Of a DNA stretch of 64,000 nt, positions 57,048 through 64,000 are shown in pieces; the first letter of the stretch is position 1; each line of letters starts with the position of its first letter. The notes below the pieces were generated by a model. The model was not told where the DNA came from. It saw only the letters and a program-made list of their open reading frames with translations, and searched no databases. The position numbers were made by a program, and so were the translations under genes. Where the stretch lies: NCBI GenBank assembly GCA_963793675.1, contig CAWCBA010000002.1:1062518-1126517 (forward strand). Reading direction: 5' to 3'. This stretch comes from RPQJ01 sp963793675. Its GTDB lineage: Bacteria; Pseudomonadota; Gammaproteobacteria; Steroidobacterales; Steroidobacteraceae.

Positions 57048-58655
57048 ATGTCGCTCTTAGCCGAGCTGAAGCGCCGCAAGGTGGTGAAGGTGAGCGCGGC
57101 TTACCTGACGCTCGGTTGGGTCGTGGTCGAAGTCACCAACACCGTCGCCCCGTTGCTGAATCTGCCCGCCTGGCTGCCGACCGTGGTGCTGTGGATCGGC
57201 ATCATCGGCTTTCCGTTCGTCGCCGCATTCGCCTGGGTGTACGAGCTGACACCGGACGGGTTCAGGCGCGAGGACACGGCGGGGGGCGAGGGCGGGTCGA
57301 CTGCGCCGCGAGCGCGACGCACCGCACGGCGGCTCGATTACCTCATCTTCGCTCTGGTTGCACTGGCGATTGCGCTGTTCGCCTACGATCGGTTCGGGCA
57401 GCGGCCGGCAGCCGTTCCGTCCGCGCCGGCTGTGGCCGAGGCTGGCAGCCAGGCGCAGGCACTCGATGACCGGCCGGCCATCGCGGTGCTGCCGTTCGAC
57501 AATCTCTCGTCCGATCCCGAGCAGGCCTTCTTCGCCGATGGCCTGGCGGAGGATCTGATCACGCGCCTGGCGAGCTGGCGGGCCTTTCCGGTCATCGCGC
57601 GCAACTCCAGTTTTCAGTACCGGGGTGGCAACGTCGACGTGTCGCAGGTCAGCACGGCGCTGGGCGCCCGCTACCTGGTGCAGGGCAGCGTAAGGCGTGC
57701 GGATGACCGCATCCGCGTGACGGCCCGGCTCACCGACGCCAGCTCGGGCGAGCAGGTCTGGGCGGACAGCTACGATGGCGATATCGCAGACGTGTTCGCG
57801 CTGCAGGACGAGCTCAGCGGCCGGATCGCGGCGGCGCTGGTGGGCGACCTGAACCGGGCCGAGGCTGAGCGGGCCCAGCAGCGCGGCACGCAGAACCTCA
57901 AAGCCTGGAGCCTGTACCAGCTGGGGTTACAGAGCGCCGATCGGTATTCGCGCGAGGGCTTTGCCGCGGCGCGCGAGCGGTTCACGGCGGCCGCGGCGCA
58001 GGATCCGCGCTTTGCCACGCCGCTGGCGCAGCTCGTGTTCGTCAACCTCTGGGAGGTGGTGCTGGGCTGGAACGAGACGCCGGTCGAAACCATCGCCGGC
58101 GCGCTCGAGACGGCTCGCCGGGCCACGTCGCTCGACGCGCGCGATCCGGCGGCCCAGGCGGCGCTCGGCTGGGCTTACGTGATGAGTGGCGATATCGACA
58201 ATGGGCTGACGGCGGCCCGACGTGCCGTGGAGCTCAACCCCAGCATGCCGGAGGCCTGGGGCTGGCTGAGCTGGAACCTGCTGGTCGCGAGCGACGCCAA
58301 GGGCTGCATCGAAGCGGCGCTGCGCGCGCAGCGTCTCAACCCGCTCGGCTCCATGTCGTCCATCGTCAACGACAACCTGTCGCAGGCGTACTGGCAGCTG
58401 GGCGACTACGACGCCGGGCTGCGCGCCGCCCGCCGCCTGCTGGCCGAGCTGCCCGACTATTTTCTCGGCCACGTGTACGTGGCGATGAACGCGGTGGGGC
58501 TCGGCCGCCTCGACGAGGCCCGCGCGGCGATCGAGGAGGCCCGCCGGGCCTACCCGGATCTGTCACTCGAGTTCGTGCAGGGCATGTACGGCGTCGCGCG
58601 GCCGGAGATCGACGGCCGGCGCAACGCGGCGTTGCGGCAGGCGGGGCTGGAGTAG
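57048..58655 (+). CDS. COG5616/TPR membrane protein 2
   Basis: 535 residues, intact. Typical start MSLLAELKRRKVVKVSAAYL, then membrane helices (LGWVVVEVTNTVAPLLNLP, VVLWIGIIGFPFVAAFAWVY) and a third helix near residue 100. The TolB-N-like domain has AIAVLPFDNLSSDPEQAFFA, DGLAEDLITRLASWRAFPVI, GARYLVQGSVRRADDRIRVT and VWADSYDGDIADVFALQDEL. About 280 residues of TPR-like helices follow. I chose ATG 57048 because family members begin with this L-x-RRKV motif, although the frame is open from 56748. It is bounded by 48-bp direct repeats. Confidence 0.87.
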   Translation: MSLLAELKRRKVVKVSAAYLTLGWVVVEVTNTVAPLLNLPAWLPTVVLWIGIIGFPFVAAFAWVYELTPDGFRREDTAGGEGGSTAPRARRTARRLDYLIFALVALAIALFAYDRFGQRPAAVPSAPAVAEAGSQAQALDDRPAIAVLPFDNLSSDPEQAFFADGLAEDLITRLASWRAFPVIARNSSFQYRGGNVDVSQVSTALGARYLVQGSVRRADDRIRVTARLTDASSGEQVWADSYDGDIADVFALQDELSGRIAAALVGDLNRAEAERAQQRGTQNLKAWSLYQLGLQSADRYSREGFAAARERFTAAAAQDPRFATPLAQLVFVNLWEVVLGWNETPVETIAGALETARRATSLDARDPAAQAALGWAYVMSGDIDNGLTAARRAVELNPSMPEAWGWLSWNLLVASDAKGCIEAALRAQRLNPLGSMSSIVNDNLSQAYWQLGDYDAGLRAARRLLAELPDYFLGHVYVAMNAVGLGRLDEARAAIEEARRAYPDLSLEFVQGMYGVARPEIDGRRNAALRQAGLE

Positions 58656-58678
58656 GCCGGGCCGGTTCGCACGACTGT

Positions 58679-58726
58679 GCATGGTCAACATTGGACGCCC
58701 GTTGCTGGTCAATCCTCGACGCCGGT
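58679..58726 (+). repeat. 48-bp direct repeat flanking COG5616/TPR gene 2, right
   Basis: Right partner of 56788-56835. It lies just after the stop of the gene at 57048. Confidence 0.65.
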
Positions 58727-58776
58727 AAACACTGAACTCGCGCAGCGCTGCTCGACTCTGCAATTAGGTCGCACGC

Positions 58777-60774
58777 CTATTCGGCCAACGGCGGGAAGTC
58801 CATGCGGGCGACGATCGCCTGGTAGCGCGCATCGCCGGCGAGTTCGGGGACAATTTGCTCGTAGGTTCTCGCGTAGACCATGTTCGGCGAGCGGCCGTCG
58901 AACGCCTTCTCGTACAAGCGCATCGCCTCTGCGGATTCGCCGAGGCTGCCGTGTATTTCGGCGAATAGATGGGGGTCGACGAATCGCTGCGCTTCCAGGG
59001 CGTGGAGTTCGTCGAGCTTCTGGCGCGCGCGCGCCACATCGCCACAGAGCGCGTAGACGACGCCCAGCCATGAGCGCGCCAATGGCGCGGCGCCGCCCGC
59101 GATCTTCCGCTCCGCGATCTCGGCCTGCTCGAAGGCTTCCGGGCACTTCTGTTGGATCGCGAGTGTCCGGGCGAGCTTGACGTAGCCCCAGGTCCAGTTC
59201 GGATCGATGTCGATCGCGCGGTGGAAGCCGGCGGCGGCCTGCTCGAAATCCTTGCGGGCCATGGCGTTGATCCCGATGTCGTGGATCGGGCCGACCGAGA
59301 GCGGGTCGAGCCGCGCCGCTTCCTGGCTTTGGGCGAGCCCCTCGTCCAGGCGGCCCATCGTTGTCAGGAAATTCCCATAATCCTCGTGCACGGCGCTGCT
59401 GCCGGGATTGAGCTCCAGTGCCCGACGGAACTCGGAATCCGCACCCGCCCAGTCCCACTCGAAGTAGAAGCGGATCATGCCGAGCGCGGAATGGGCCTCG
59501 GCCAGCTCCGGGTCGAGTGCGAGCGCGCGGCTTGCGGCGTCACGGGCCTTACCGAGCACCTCCGTCCCGGCACTCCCACGGTGGAAGGCCTGCCGTGTGT
59601 AGACCTCCGCAAGACCAGCGTACGCGAGTGCGTACTCCGGCGCCTTGGCCACAGCCTGCTGCATGAAATCGACGCTCTTATCCATCTCCTGCTGGCTGCC
59701 TAACAGGAGTTCGCGCCCCTTCAGATACAGACGATGGGCCTCTGGGTCGGTGGTCGCGGTGCGGGCCAGCTGTGCCTTTTCCTCGCTGCTCAGCCGGCGG
59801 CGCAGGGTCTTTGCGATCGTGGTCGCGAGGTCGCCTTCGAGCTGCAGCAGGTCGTCCGCCTGCCGGGTGTACTTTTCGCCCCACAATTGGGCGCTGTCAC
59901 TGACACTGACGAGTTCCGCGCTGATCGCCAGGCCCTGGCCATGCTGGGCGAGGTTGCCGAGGACTAGGGCATCGACACCGAGCTTGCGGCCGATCTCCGC
60001 CGGTTCCATTTCCTTGCCCTTGAAGGCAAAGGCCGAGGTGCGCGAGATGACCCGCAGTCCGCTCAGGCTCGAGAGCTTGTTGATGAGGCTCTCCGAGATT
60101 CCGTCGCTCAGGTAGTCGATCGCCGGGTCGCCGGTCCCGTTCTCGAACGGCAGGACAGCCACCGAACCGATGGCGGCGTTGCGATTGCTCATCTGAAACG
60201 CCAGGAACGCGCCCGCGGTCAGCAACGCCACCAGGGCTGCAGCGCTGAGTGCGACACTGCGACGCGGCTTGCGCCTGGCCGTACCCGCCGTCGAGATTAC
60301 CCCGGCGGCGAGCGAAGCCGTCCTGCGCGGAGGCTCGTCACTCGAGGACAACAGCCGCGACACGTGCTCAACGAAAGGCGCGGTGACCTGCCCCTCCGGA
60401 AGGTGCATCCACTGCACGTCGCGGAACTTGTCCGGAACGAGCGCATCGGCCTCGCGCGTGCCGTCGATCGCGACCGGCACCACGAACGGCCGCTCGGCCG
60501 CCATCAGGTGCGAGCGATCGATCGCAAGTTTCCATTCGAGCCGGAAATAGCCTTCGGCACGCGCGCAGGTATTCGCGGAGATGATCGGTATGAACAAGGC
60601 GCAGGTCTTGACCTGCCTGCGGATCGCCGCATCCCATGCGTCACCGCCTCGCAATTCGCTCTGGTCCAGCCAGACCTCGATGCCGGCGCCTCGCAAGGCT
60701 TCGCAGATGCGGCGGGCGGCTTCCGCGTCCTGCGATGCGTAGCTGAGAAAGACTGCCTTGCTCGTTTCGTTCAT
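58777..60774 (-). CDS. TIR-domain COG5616/TPR membrane protein
   Basis: 665 residues from ATG 60774, intact. The N-terminal TIR domain (residues 6-145) has strand AVFLSYASQD, box GIEVWLDQSELRGGDAW and Glu80 in FRLEWKLAID, at the position of the NADase glutamate. One membrane helix spans residues 174-193. The TolB-N-like domain starts near residue 203 (GSVAVLPFENGTGDPAIDYL, SDGISESLINKLSSLSGLRV, GVDALVLGNLAQHGQGLAIS), followed by about 300 residues of TPRs (EFRRALELNPGSSAVHEDYG). The topology puts TIR in the cytosol and TolB-N/TPR in the periplasm. It could signal or act as an NAD-consuming effector. Context gives no partner. Confidence 0.87.
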   Translation of the reverse strand: MNETSKAVFLSYASQDAEAARRICEALRGAGIEVWLDQSELRGGDAWDAAIRRQVKTCALFIPIISANTCARAEGYFRLEWKLAIDRSHLMAAERPFVVPVAIDGTREADALVPDKFRDVQWMHLPEGQVTAPFVEHVSRLLSSSDEPPRRTASLAAGVISTAGTARRKPRRSVALSAAALVALLTAGAFLAFQMSNRNAAIGSVAVLPFENGTGDPAIDYLSDGISESLINKLSSLSGLRVISRTSAFAFKGKEMEPAEIGRKLGVDALVLGNLAQHGQGLAISAELVSVSDSAQLWGEKYTRQADDLLQLEGDLATTIAKTLRRRLSSEEKAQLARTATTDPEAHRLYLKGRELLLGSQQEMDKSVDFMQQAVAKAPEYALAYAGLAEVYTRQAFHRGSAGTEVLGKARDAASRALALDPELAEAHSALGMIRFYFEWDWAGADSEFRRALELNPGSSAVHEDYGNFLTTMGRLDEGLAQSQEAARLDPLSVGPIHDIGINAMARKDFEQAAAGFHRAIDIDPNWTWGYVKLARTLAIQQKCPEAFEQAEIAERKIAGGAAPLARSWLGVVYALCGDVARARQKLDELHALEAQRFVDPHLFAEIHGSLGESAEAMRLYEKAFDGRSPNMVYARTYEQIVPELAGDARYQAIVARMDFPPLAE

Positions 60775-60889
60775 TGGCTGTCCCGTGCTGCACCGAAGTC
60801 CGGCTTCCATTTCGGCTGGTCGTGGCACGTCGTCCATTTCTTACGACGCACTTTCTACCACGCTCCGCGGGAGCGACCGCTTTCGTTCC

Positions 60890-60935
60890 GCAAGTATTGC
60901 ATCCGGGACGAACTAACGGAGCTGCCAGTCTAGTG
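60890..60935 (+). mobile_element. Short scar of the DDE-integrase IS left end
   Basis: CGCAAGTATTGCATCCGGGA then CGAACTAACGGA resembles 50054-50080 and 54084-54110. The homology fades after about 35 bp. The 60838-61347 gap holds this scar and the IS6 remnant only. Confidence 0.45.
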
Positions 60936-61011
60936 GGAAACGGTCTCTGGTGTCGCCGGATTTCGGTTACAGGAGACCCCCATGGCGCGACTTTCCATCA
61001 TGCGTCAGCGC

Positions 61012-61292
61012 GGTGTTGTCAGGTTAAGTCGCCCACGGCGCAATGAGCGGGGAGGGAGCGATCGTTCAGGCGGCCGCGGTCGCCGTTGCCCACGTGCGAT
61101 CGGCTTCGGCTCGAAAGAGGCGAAGGGTCGACCGGCGGATCAAGTGTCAATGAACGTTGAAGTTGTCGTGGACGGCAGCGTGAGTCGCGAGAAATCTTTG
61201 CGCTGAACGTTGCGACTTGAACCTCAGTTGTTTGCTCTCTCGTCGCCGAATGACCAGATGCGAGTTCTCCGCTCGATTGTTGTCGGGCACGC
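61012..61292. mobile_element. IS6-family 3' end remnant (copy 3)
   Basis: Starts GGTGTTGTCAGGTTAAG. The minus strand reads PDNNRAENSHLVIRRRESKQ, LRFKSQRSAQRFLATHAAVH and DNFNVH before a stop. This is the C-terminal quarter of an IS6 transposase beginning right at its last catalytic Glu. Same break point as copy 2. Confidence 0.78.
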
Positions 61293-61347
61293 ATCTTGAT
61301 CGGTCTGTGCAGACCGAAGATCGCATTCGCCTCGAAGGTAGAATCCA

Positions 61348-61653
61348 ATGCGCAAACTGCTCATCGCCCTCGTGATCGGAGTGATCGCCTGGCAAGCCTG
61401 GGGCGCATATCAAACGCGCCACGAAGACGAGGAACTCCTCGACGACAGCGAATCGTCCGTGACCGCGCAGCTTCTCGACCAGGAAGCGGCCTCGGACAAG
61501 CGCAGTCCGTATCAGTGCGACGGACGCGTGTACTGCTCGCAGATGACCTCCTGCGAAGAGGCAGAGTTCTTCCTCGCCAACTGCCCCGGAGTGAAGATGG
61601 ACGGCGGCGGCGACGGCGTGCCCTGCGAGAGGCAGTGGTGCGGCGATAGGTAG
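61348..61653 (+). CDS. Small Excalibur-domain secreted protein
   Basis: 101 residues, intact. An N-terminal signal or anchor (KLLIALVIGVIAWQAWGAY) and an acidic linker precede a cysteine-rich module: YQCDGRVYCSQMTSCEEAEF, NCPGVKMDGGGDGVPCE and QWC. The D-G-x-x-D-G-x-x-C-E end is the Excalibur calcium-binding signature, here with extra cysteines. It is probably periplasmic. It stands alone between an IS6 scar and the next TPR gene. Confidence 0.82.
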   Translation: MRKLLIALVIGVIAWQAWGAYQTRHEDEELLDDSESSVTAQLLDQEAASDKRSPYQCDGRVYCSQMTSCEEAEFFLANCPGVKMDGGGDGVPCERQWCGDR

Positions 61654-61763
61654 GGTCACGAGGGACGCCAAGCCGTTCCGCTACTTAGAGGCCGGGAGGC
61701 GTCGCCGGAGGGCTACCCTCAATCGGTATTCGGTACACTTCCCCCGAACAGGGAGACTGCCGC

Positions 61764-63980
61764 GTGACCGACGCGACCGAGGGGGGAAAGGACAATATCT
61801 GGGACCGGCTGCGTCGCCGCAAGGTGGTGCAGTGGGGCATTGCGTACGCCGCGGGTGCCTGGGGTCTGCTGCAGGTGCTGCAGTTTCTCGCCGACACGTA
61901 TGACTGGCCCGCGCAGGTGCTGCGGCTCGTTACGTTGGCATTCGCAATCGGCCTCCCGATCGCCCTGACGCTCGCCTGGTACCACGGCGACCGCGGCCAC
62001 CAGAAGCCCGTCCGCGCCGAGATCGCAATCGTTGCGCTGCTGCTCGTGCTCGGGGGCGGCGCTCTCTGGTTCTACAGCCACCGCGGCGCCCCGGCACCGA
62101 CCGTCACTTCGTCGTCGACTGCTACACCTGGTCCCGCGGCGAACACGGCCCCGGCAGACGCTCGCCCCTCGATCGCCGTGCTGCCGTTCGAGAACCGCAG
62201 TGATGAGCAAAAGGATGCTTTCTTCGTCGACGGCGTCCATGACGACATCCTGACTCAGCTCACCAAGATCGGCGCGATGAAGGTCATTGCCCGTACCTCC
62301 GTCGAGCAGTTTCGCGAGACGAAGCTCTCGACGAAGGAGATCGGCGAGAAACTCGGCGTGACGCGGGTGCTGGAAGGCAGCGTGCAGCGCGCCGGCGACC
62401 GGGTCCGGGTCACGGCCCAGTTGATCGACACGACGAGCGATGCCCACCTGTGGGCCGAGTCCTACGATCGCGAGCTGACGGCCGCCAACATCTTCGCGAT
62501 CCAGAGCGAAGTCGCGACCTCGATCGCCGCCGCACTCGAGACCACGCTGACCGCCGCCGAGAAGGCGCGGGTCGACATAGTCCCGACGCGGAATCTCGCA
62601 GCCTGGGAGGCGTATCAACTCGGCCGGCAACGCATGGCGCGACGCACCGCCGAGACCCTTGCCGACGCCGAGCGCTTCTTCCAGCAGGCGATCGACCTTG
62701 ATCCGGAGTTCGCGCTGGCCTACGTGGGCCTCTCGGACTCGCTCACCTTGCAGATCGAGCATGCGGGTGCGCAGGAGGACGTCAACCTCGCCAGGGCTGA
62801 CGCAGCCGTCGCTACGGCCCTGGAACTCGACCCGAACCTGGCCGAGGCGTGGGCTTCCTCGGCGCTCATTCGCGGCTTTCGGGGGCAATTAGATCGTGCC
62901 GATCCGCTGTACCGTCGCTCGTTCGCACTGAATCCCAACTATGCCGCCGCCTACCAGCGGTTCAGCAGAAACGCCGGAGGTCTCGGTCACCGTGACGAAG
63001 CGCTGGCTGCGGCGGAGAAGGCCGTTGAACTCGATCCCCTTTCGGCCATCGTGAATGCGGATCTGGGCCGGGCGCTGATGTCGGTCGGGCGATTCGACGA
63101 GGCTGCGGACCGCTTCCGGAAGGCCAATGAGATCGATCCAGAGATGCCCATGCCGTACAGGCAGGCGGGTGTCCTCGACGCCTACGCGCGCAATCGATTT
63201 GCCGATGCGGTGCCGCTGCTGCAGCGAGCCGCCGCGCTGGACCCGGAGAACCCGCTGCTCGAGTTCTTTCGCGCCCGCCTTTACTTCGACCTGGGCGACG
63301 ACGTCGCAGCGACCCGCGTGGTCGAGGCCGCCCGCAAGCGGTGGCCGGGCCATGCGGCGGTGTTGATGGTGTCCGCGGAAATGCACATGAACACGGGCGA
63401 GTGGGGCGCCGCGCTGAAGGATACCCAGCGACTCCTGGCGCTCGACTCGTGGACAGGCGATCCCGACGCTGTGCTGCGGTGGCTACGCGACGCCGACCTG
63501 AAGCAGGGCAACCATCAAGCGGCGCGGCTTAGGTACGCAAAGGCCTATCCGGCACTGCTTGCATCAACGTCACCGACGATCGATGGCTCGAACTGGCAGG
63601 CTGCAATCGATGTCGTACCGGTCCTGCGGGCGGCCGGGGAGGACGCCGCCGCAGGCGCGCTTCTCGATCGCGCCGAGCAGGTCGTCCGGACGATCCCACG
63701 TCTCGGCATGAGGGGCTACGGAATTGCCGACGTGCAGATCCACGCCCTGCGTGGTGACAATGCCAAAGCCCTCGCCGCGCTGCGCGAGGCCAACAAAGCG
63801 GGCTGGCGCGGCCCTTACTGGCGCTATTACCGCGACTTCGACCCCTGCCTCGCCTCGATCAGGAACGCCCCCGAGTTCAAGGCCGTGTTCGCCGACATCG
63901 AGCGCGACATGGCGCGACAGCGCGCCGAGCTCGCGAAGCGGCCGAAGGACGCGCCACTCGATCTCGACATTGGCGAATGA
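61764..63980 (+). CDS. COG5616/TPR membrane protein 4
   Basis: 738 residues, intact, GTG start at 61764. Start motif IWDRLRRRKVVQWGIAYAAG with three hydrophobic segments in the first 110 residues. The TolB-N-like domain has SIAVLPFENRSDEQKDAFFV, DGVHDDILTQLTKIGAMKVI, GVTRVLEGSVQRAGDRVRVT and LWAESYDRELTAANIFAIQS. About 440 residues of TPRs follow (AERFFQQAIDLDPEFALAYV, LYRRSFALNPNYAAAYQRFS). It ends 20 bp before the window edge. Same architecture as the gene at 51760 but clearly diverged. Confidence 0.88.
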   Translation: MTDATEGGKDNIWDRLRRRKVVQWGIAYAAGAWGLLQVLQFLADTYDWPAQVLRLVTLAFAIGLPIALTLAWYHGDRGHQKPVRAEIAIVALLLVLGGGALWFYSHRGAPAPTVTSSSTATPGPAANTAPADARPSIAVLPFENRSDEQKDAFFVDGVHDDILTQLTKIGAMKVIARTSVEQFRETKLSTKEIGEKLGVTRVLEGSVQRAGDRVRVTAQLIDTTSDAHLWAESYDRELTAANIFAIQSEVATSIAAALETTLTAAEKARVDIVPTRNLAAWEAYQLGRQRMARRTAETLADAERFFQQAIDLDPEFALAYVGLSDSLTLQIEHAGAQEDVNLARADAAVATALELDPNLAEAWASSALIRGFRGQLDRADPLYRRSFALNPNYAAAYQRFSRNAGGLGHRDEALAAAEKAVELDPLSAIVNADLGRALMSVGRFDEAADRFRKANEIDPEMPMPYRQAGVLDAYARNRFADAVPLLQRAAALDPENPLLEFFRARLYFDLGDDVAATRVVEAARKRWPGHAAVLMVSAEMHMNTGEWGAALKDTQRLLALDSWTGDPDAVLRWLRDADLKQGNHQAARLRYAKAYPALLASTSPTIDGSNWQAAIDVVPVLRAAGEDAAAGALLDRAEQVVRTIPRLGMRGYGIADVQIHALRGDNAKALAALREANKAGWRGPYWRYYRDFDPCLASIRNAPEFKAVFADIERDMARQRAELAKRPKDAPLDLDIGE

Positions 63981-64000
63981 GGTGCGGCGTGGTGCACCGT

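Overview
High-GC chromosomal DNA, most likely from an autotrophy-capable gammaproteobacterium. The lineage is inferred from the gene set: a YpfJ-type zinc metallopeptidase, a CrtC/AttH lipocalin-like protein downstream of an ABC exporter, a DUF1496-type small protein, COG5616/TPR proteins and a red-type RuBisCO operon. Many conserved single-copy genes (FBPase, phosphoribulokinase, ABC permeases, a histidine kinase) are interrupted by single-base shifts, often compensated a short distance later. That points to uncorrected sequencing indels at least as much as to real pseudogenes, so 'frameshifted' below describes the sequence as given.

Layout. 1-4428: LolD/YbbA-like ATPase, large FtsX-type permease and a secreted CrtC/AttH-like protein. 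4529-5479: ypfJ on the opposite strand. 5538-13139: an operon behind a sigma54-type promoter and a TGTCCG-rich upstream element, encoding adaptor, ATPase, two FtsX permeases, an NtrC-family activator and an NtrY-like kinase. 13091-16631: DUF1496-like protein, patatin-like lipoprotein and class V aminotransferase. 16656-23841: Calvin-cycle locus, cbbR divergent from cbbL-cbbS-cbbX-cbbF-cbbP-cbbY, then a DksA/TraR-type zinc-finger gene. 23893-24547: AbrB/PIN toxin-antitoxin pair. 24763-24838: tRNA-Phe(GAA).

The tRNA opens a long accessory region. A 51-bp segment (3' part of tRNA-Phe plus 7 bp) recurs at 47044, 54473 (diverged) and 55788, all in the same orientation, which is the signature of several elements integrated in tandem at one tRNA. 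Three copies are preceded by a related module rich in GGTTCGGTCGG, and most are followed by one or two ACCCGCGGACTATC repeats. No integrase gene is visible. The smallest unit (54473-55838) carries only a two-gene winged-helix/nucleotidyltransferase cassette, and a second copy of that cassette lies beside the tRNA at 26379-27256. The 22-kb unit also holds IS481 and IS21 elements, a degraded DDE transposase, a membrane/envelope cluster (PrsW-like intramembrane protease, GIDE-like protein, LemA, three OmpA-like paralogues, lipoproteins) and an Rhs C-terminus with a candidate immunity gene. The 7.4-kb unit holds twin small HD (alarmone-hydrolase-like) proteins, a transposase, Rhs and IS6 remnants, and a COG5616/TPR protein.

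Beyond the last att copy lie a HigBA-type pair, another Rhs scrap and three more COG5616/TPR membrane proteins, one with an N-terminal TIR domain, separated by IS scars and a small Excalibur-domain protein. The left part (exporters, CO2 fixation) looks like stable core chromosome. The right 40 kb looks like an accretion zone of toxin-antitoxin-like, envelope-stress-like and sensor/TPR genes.
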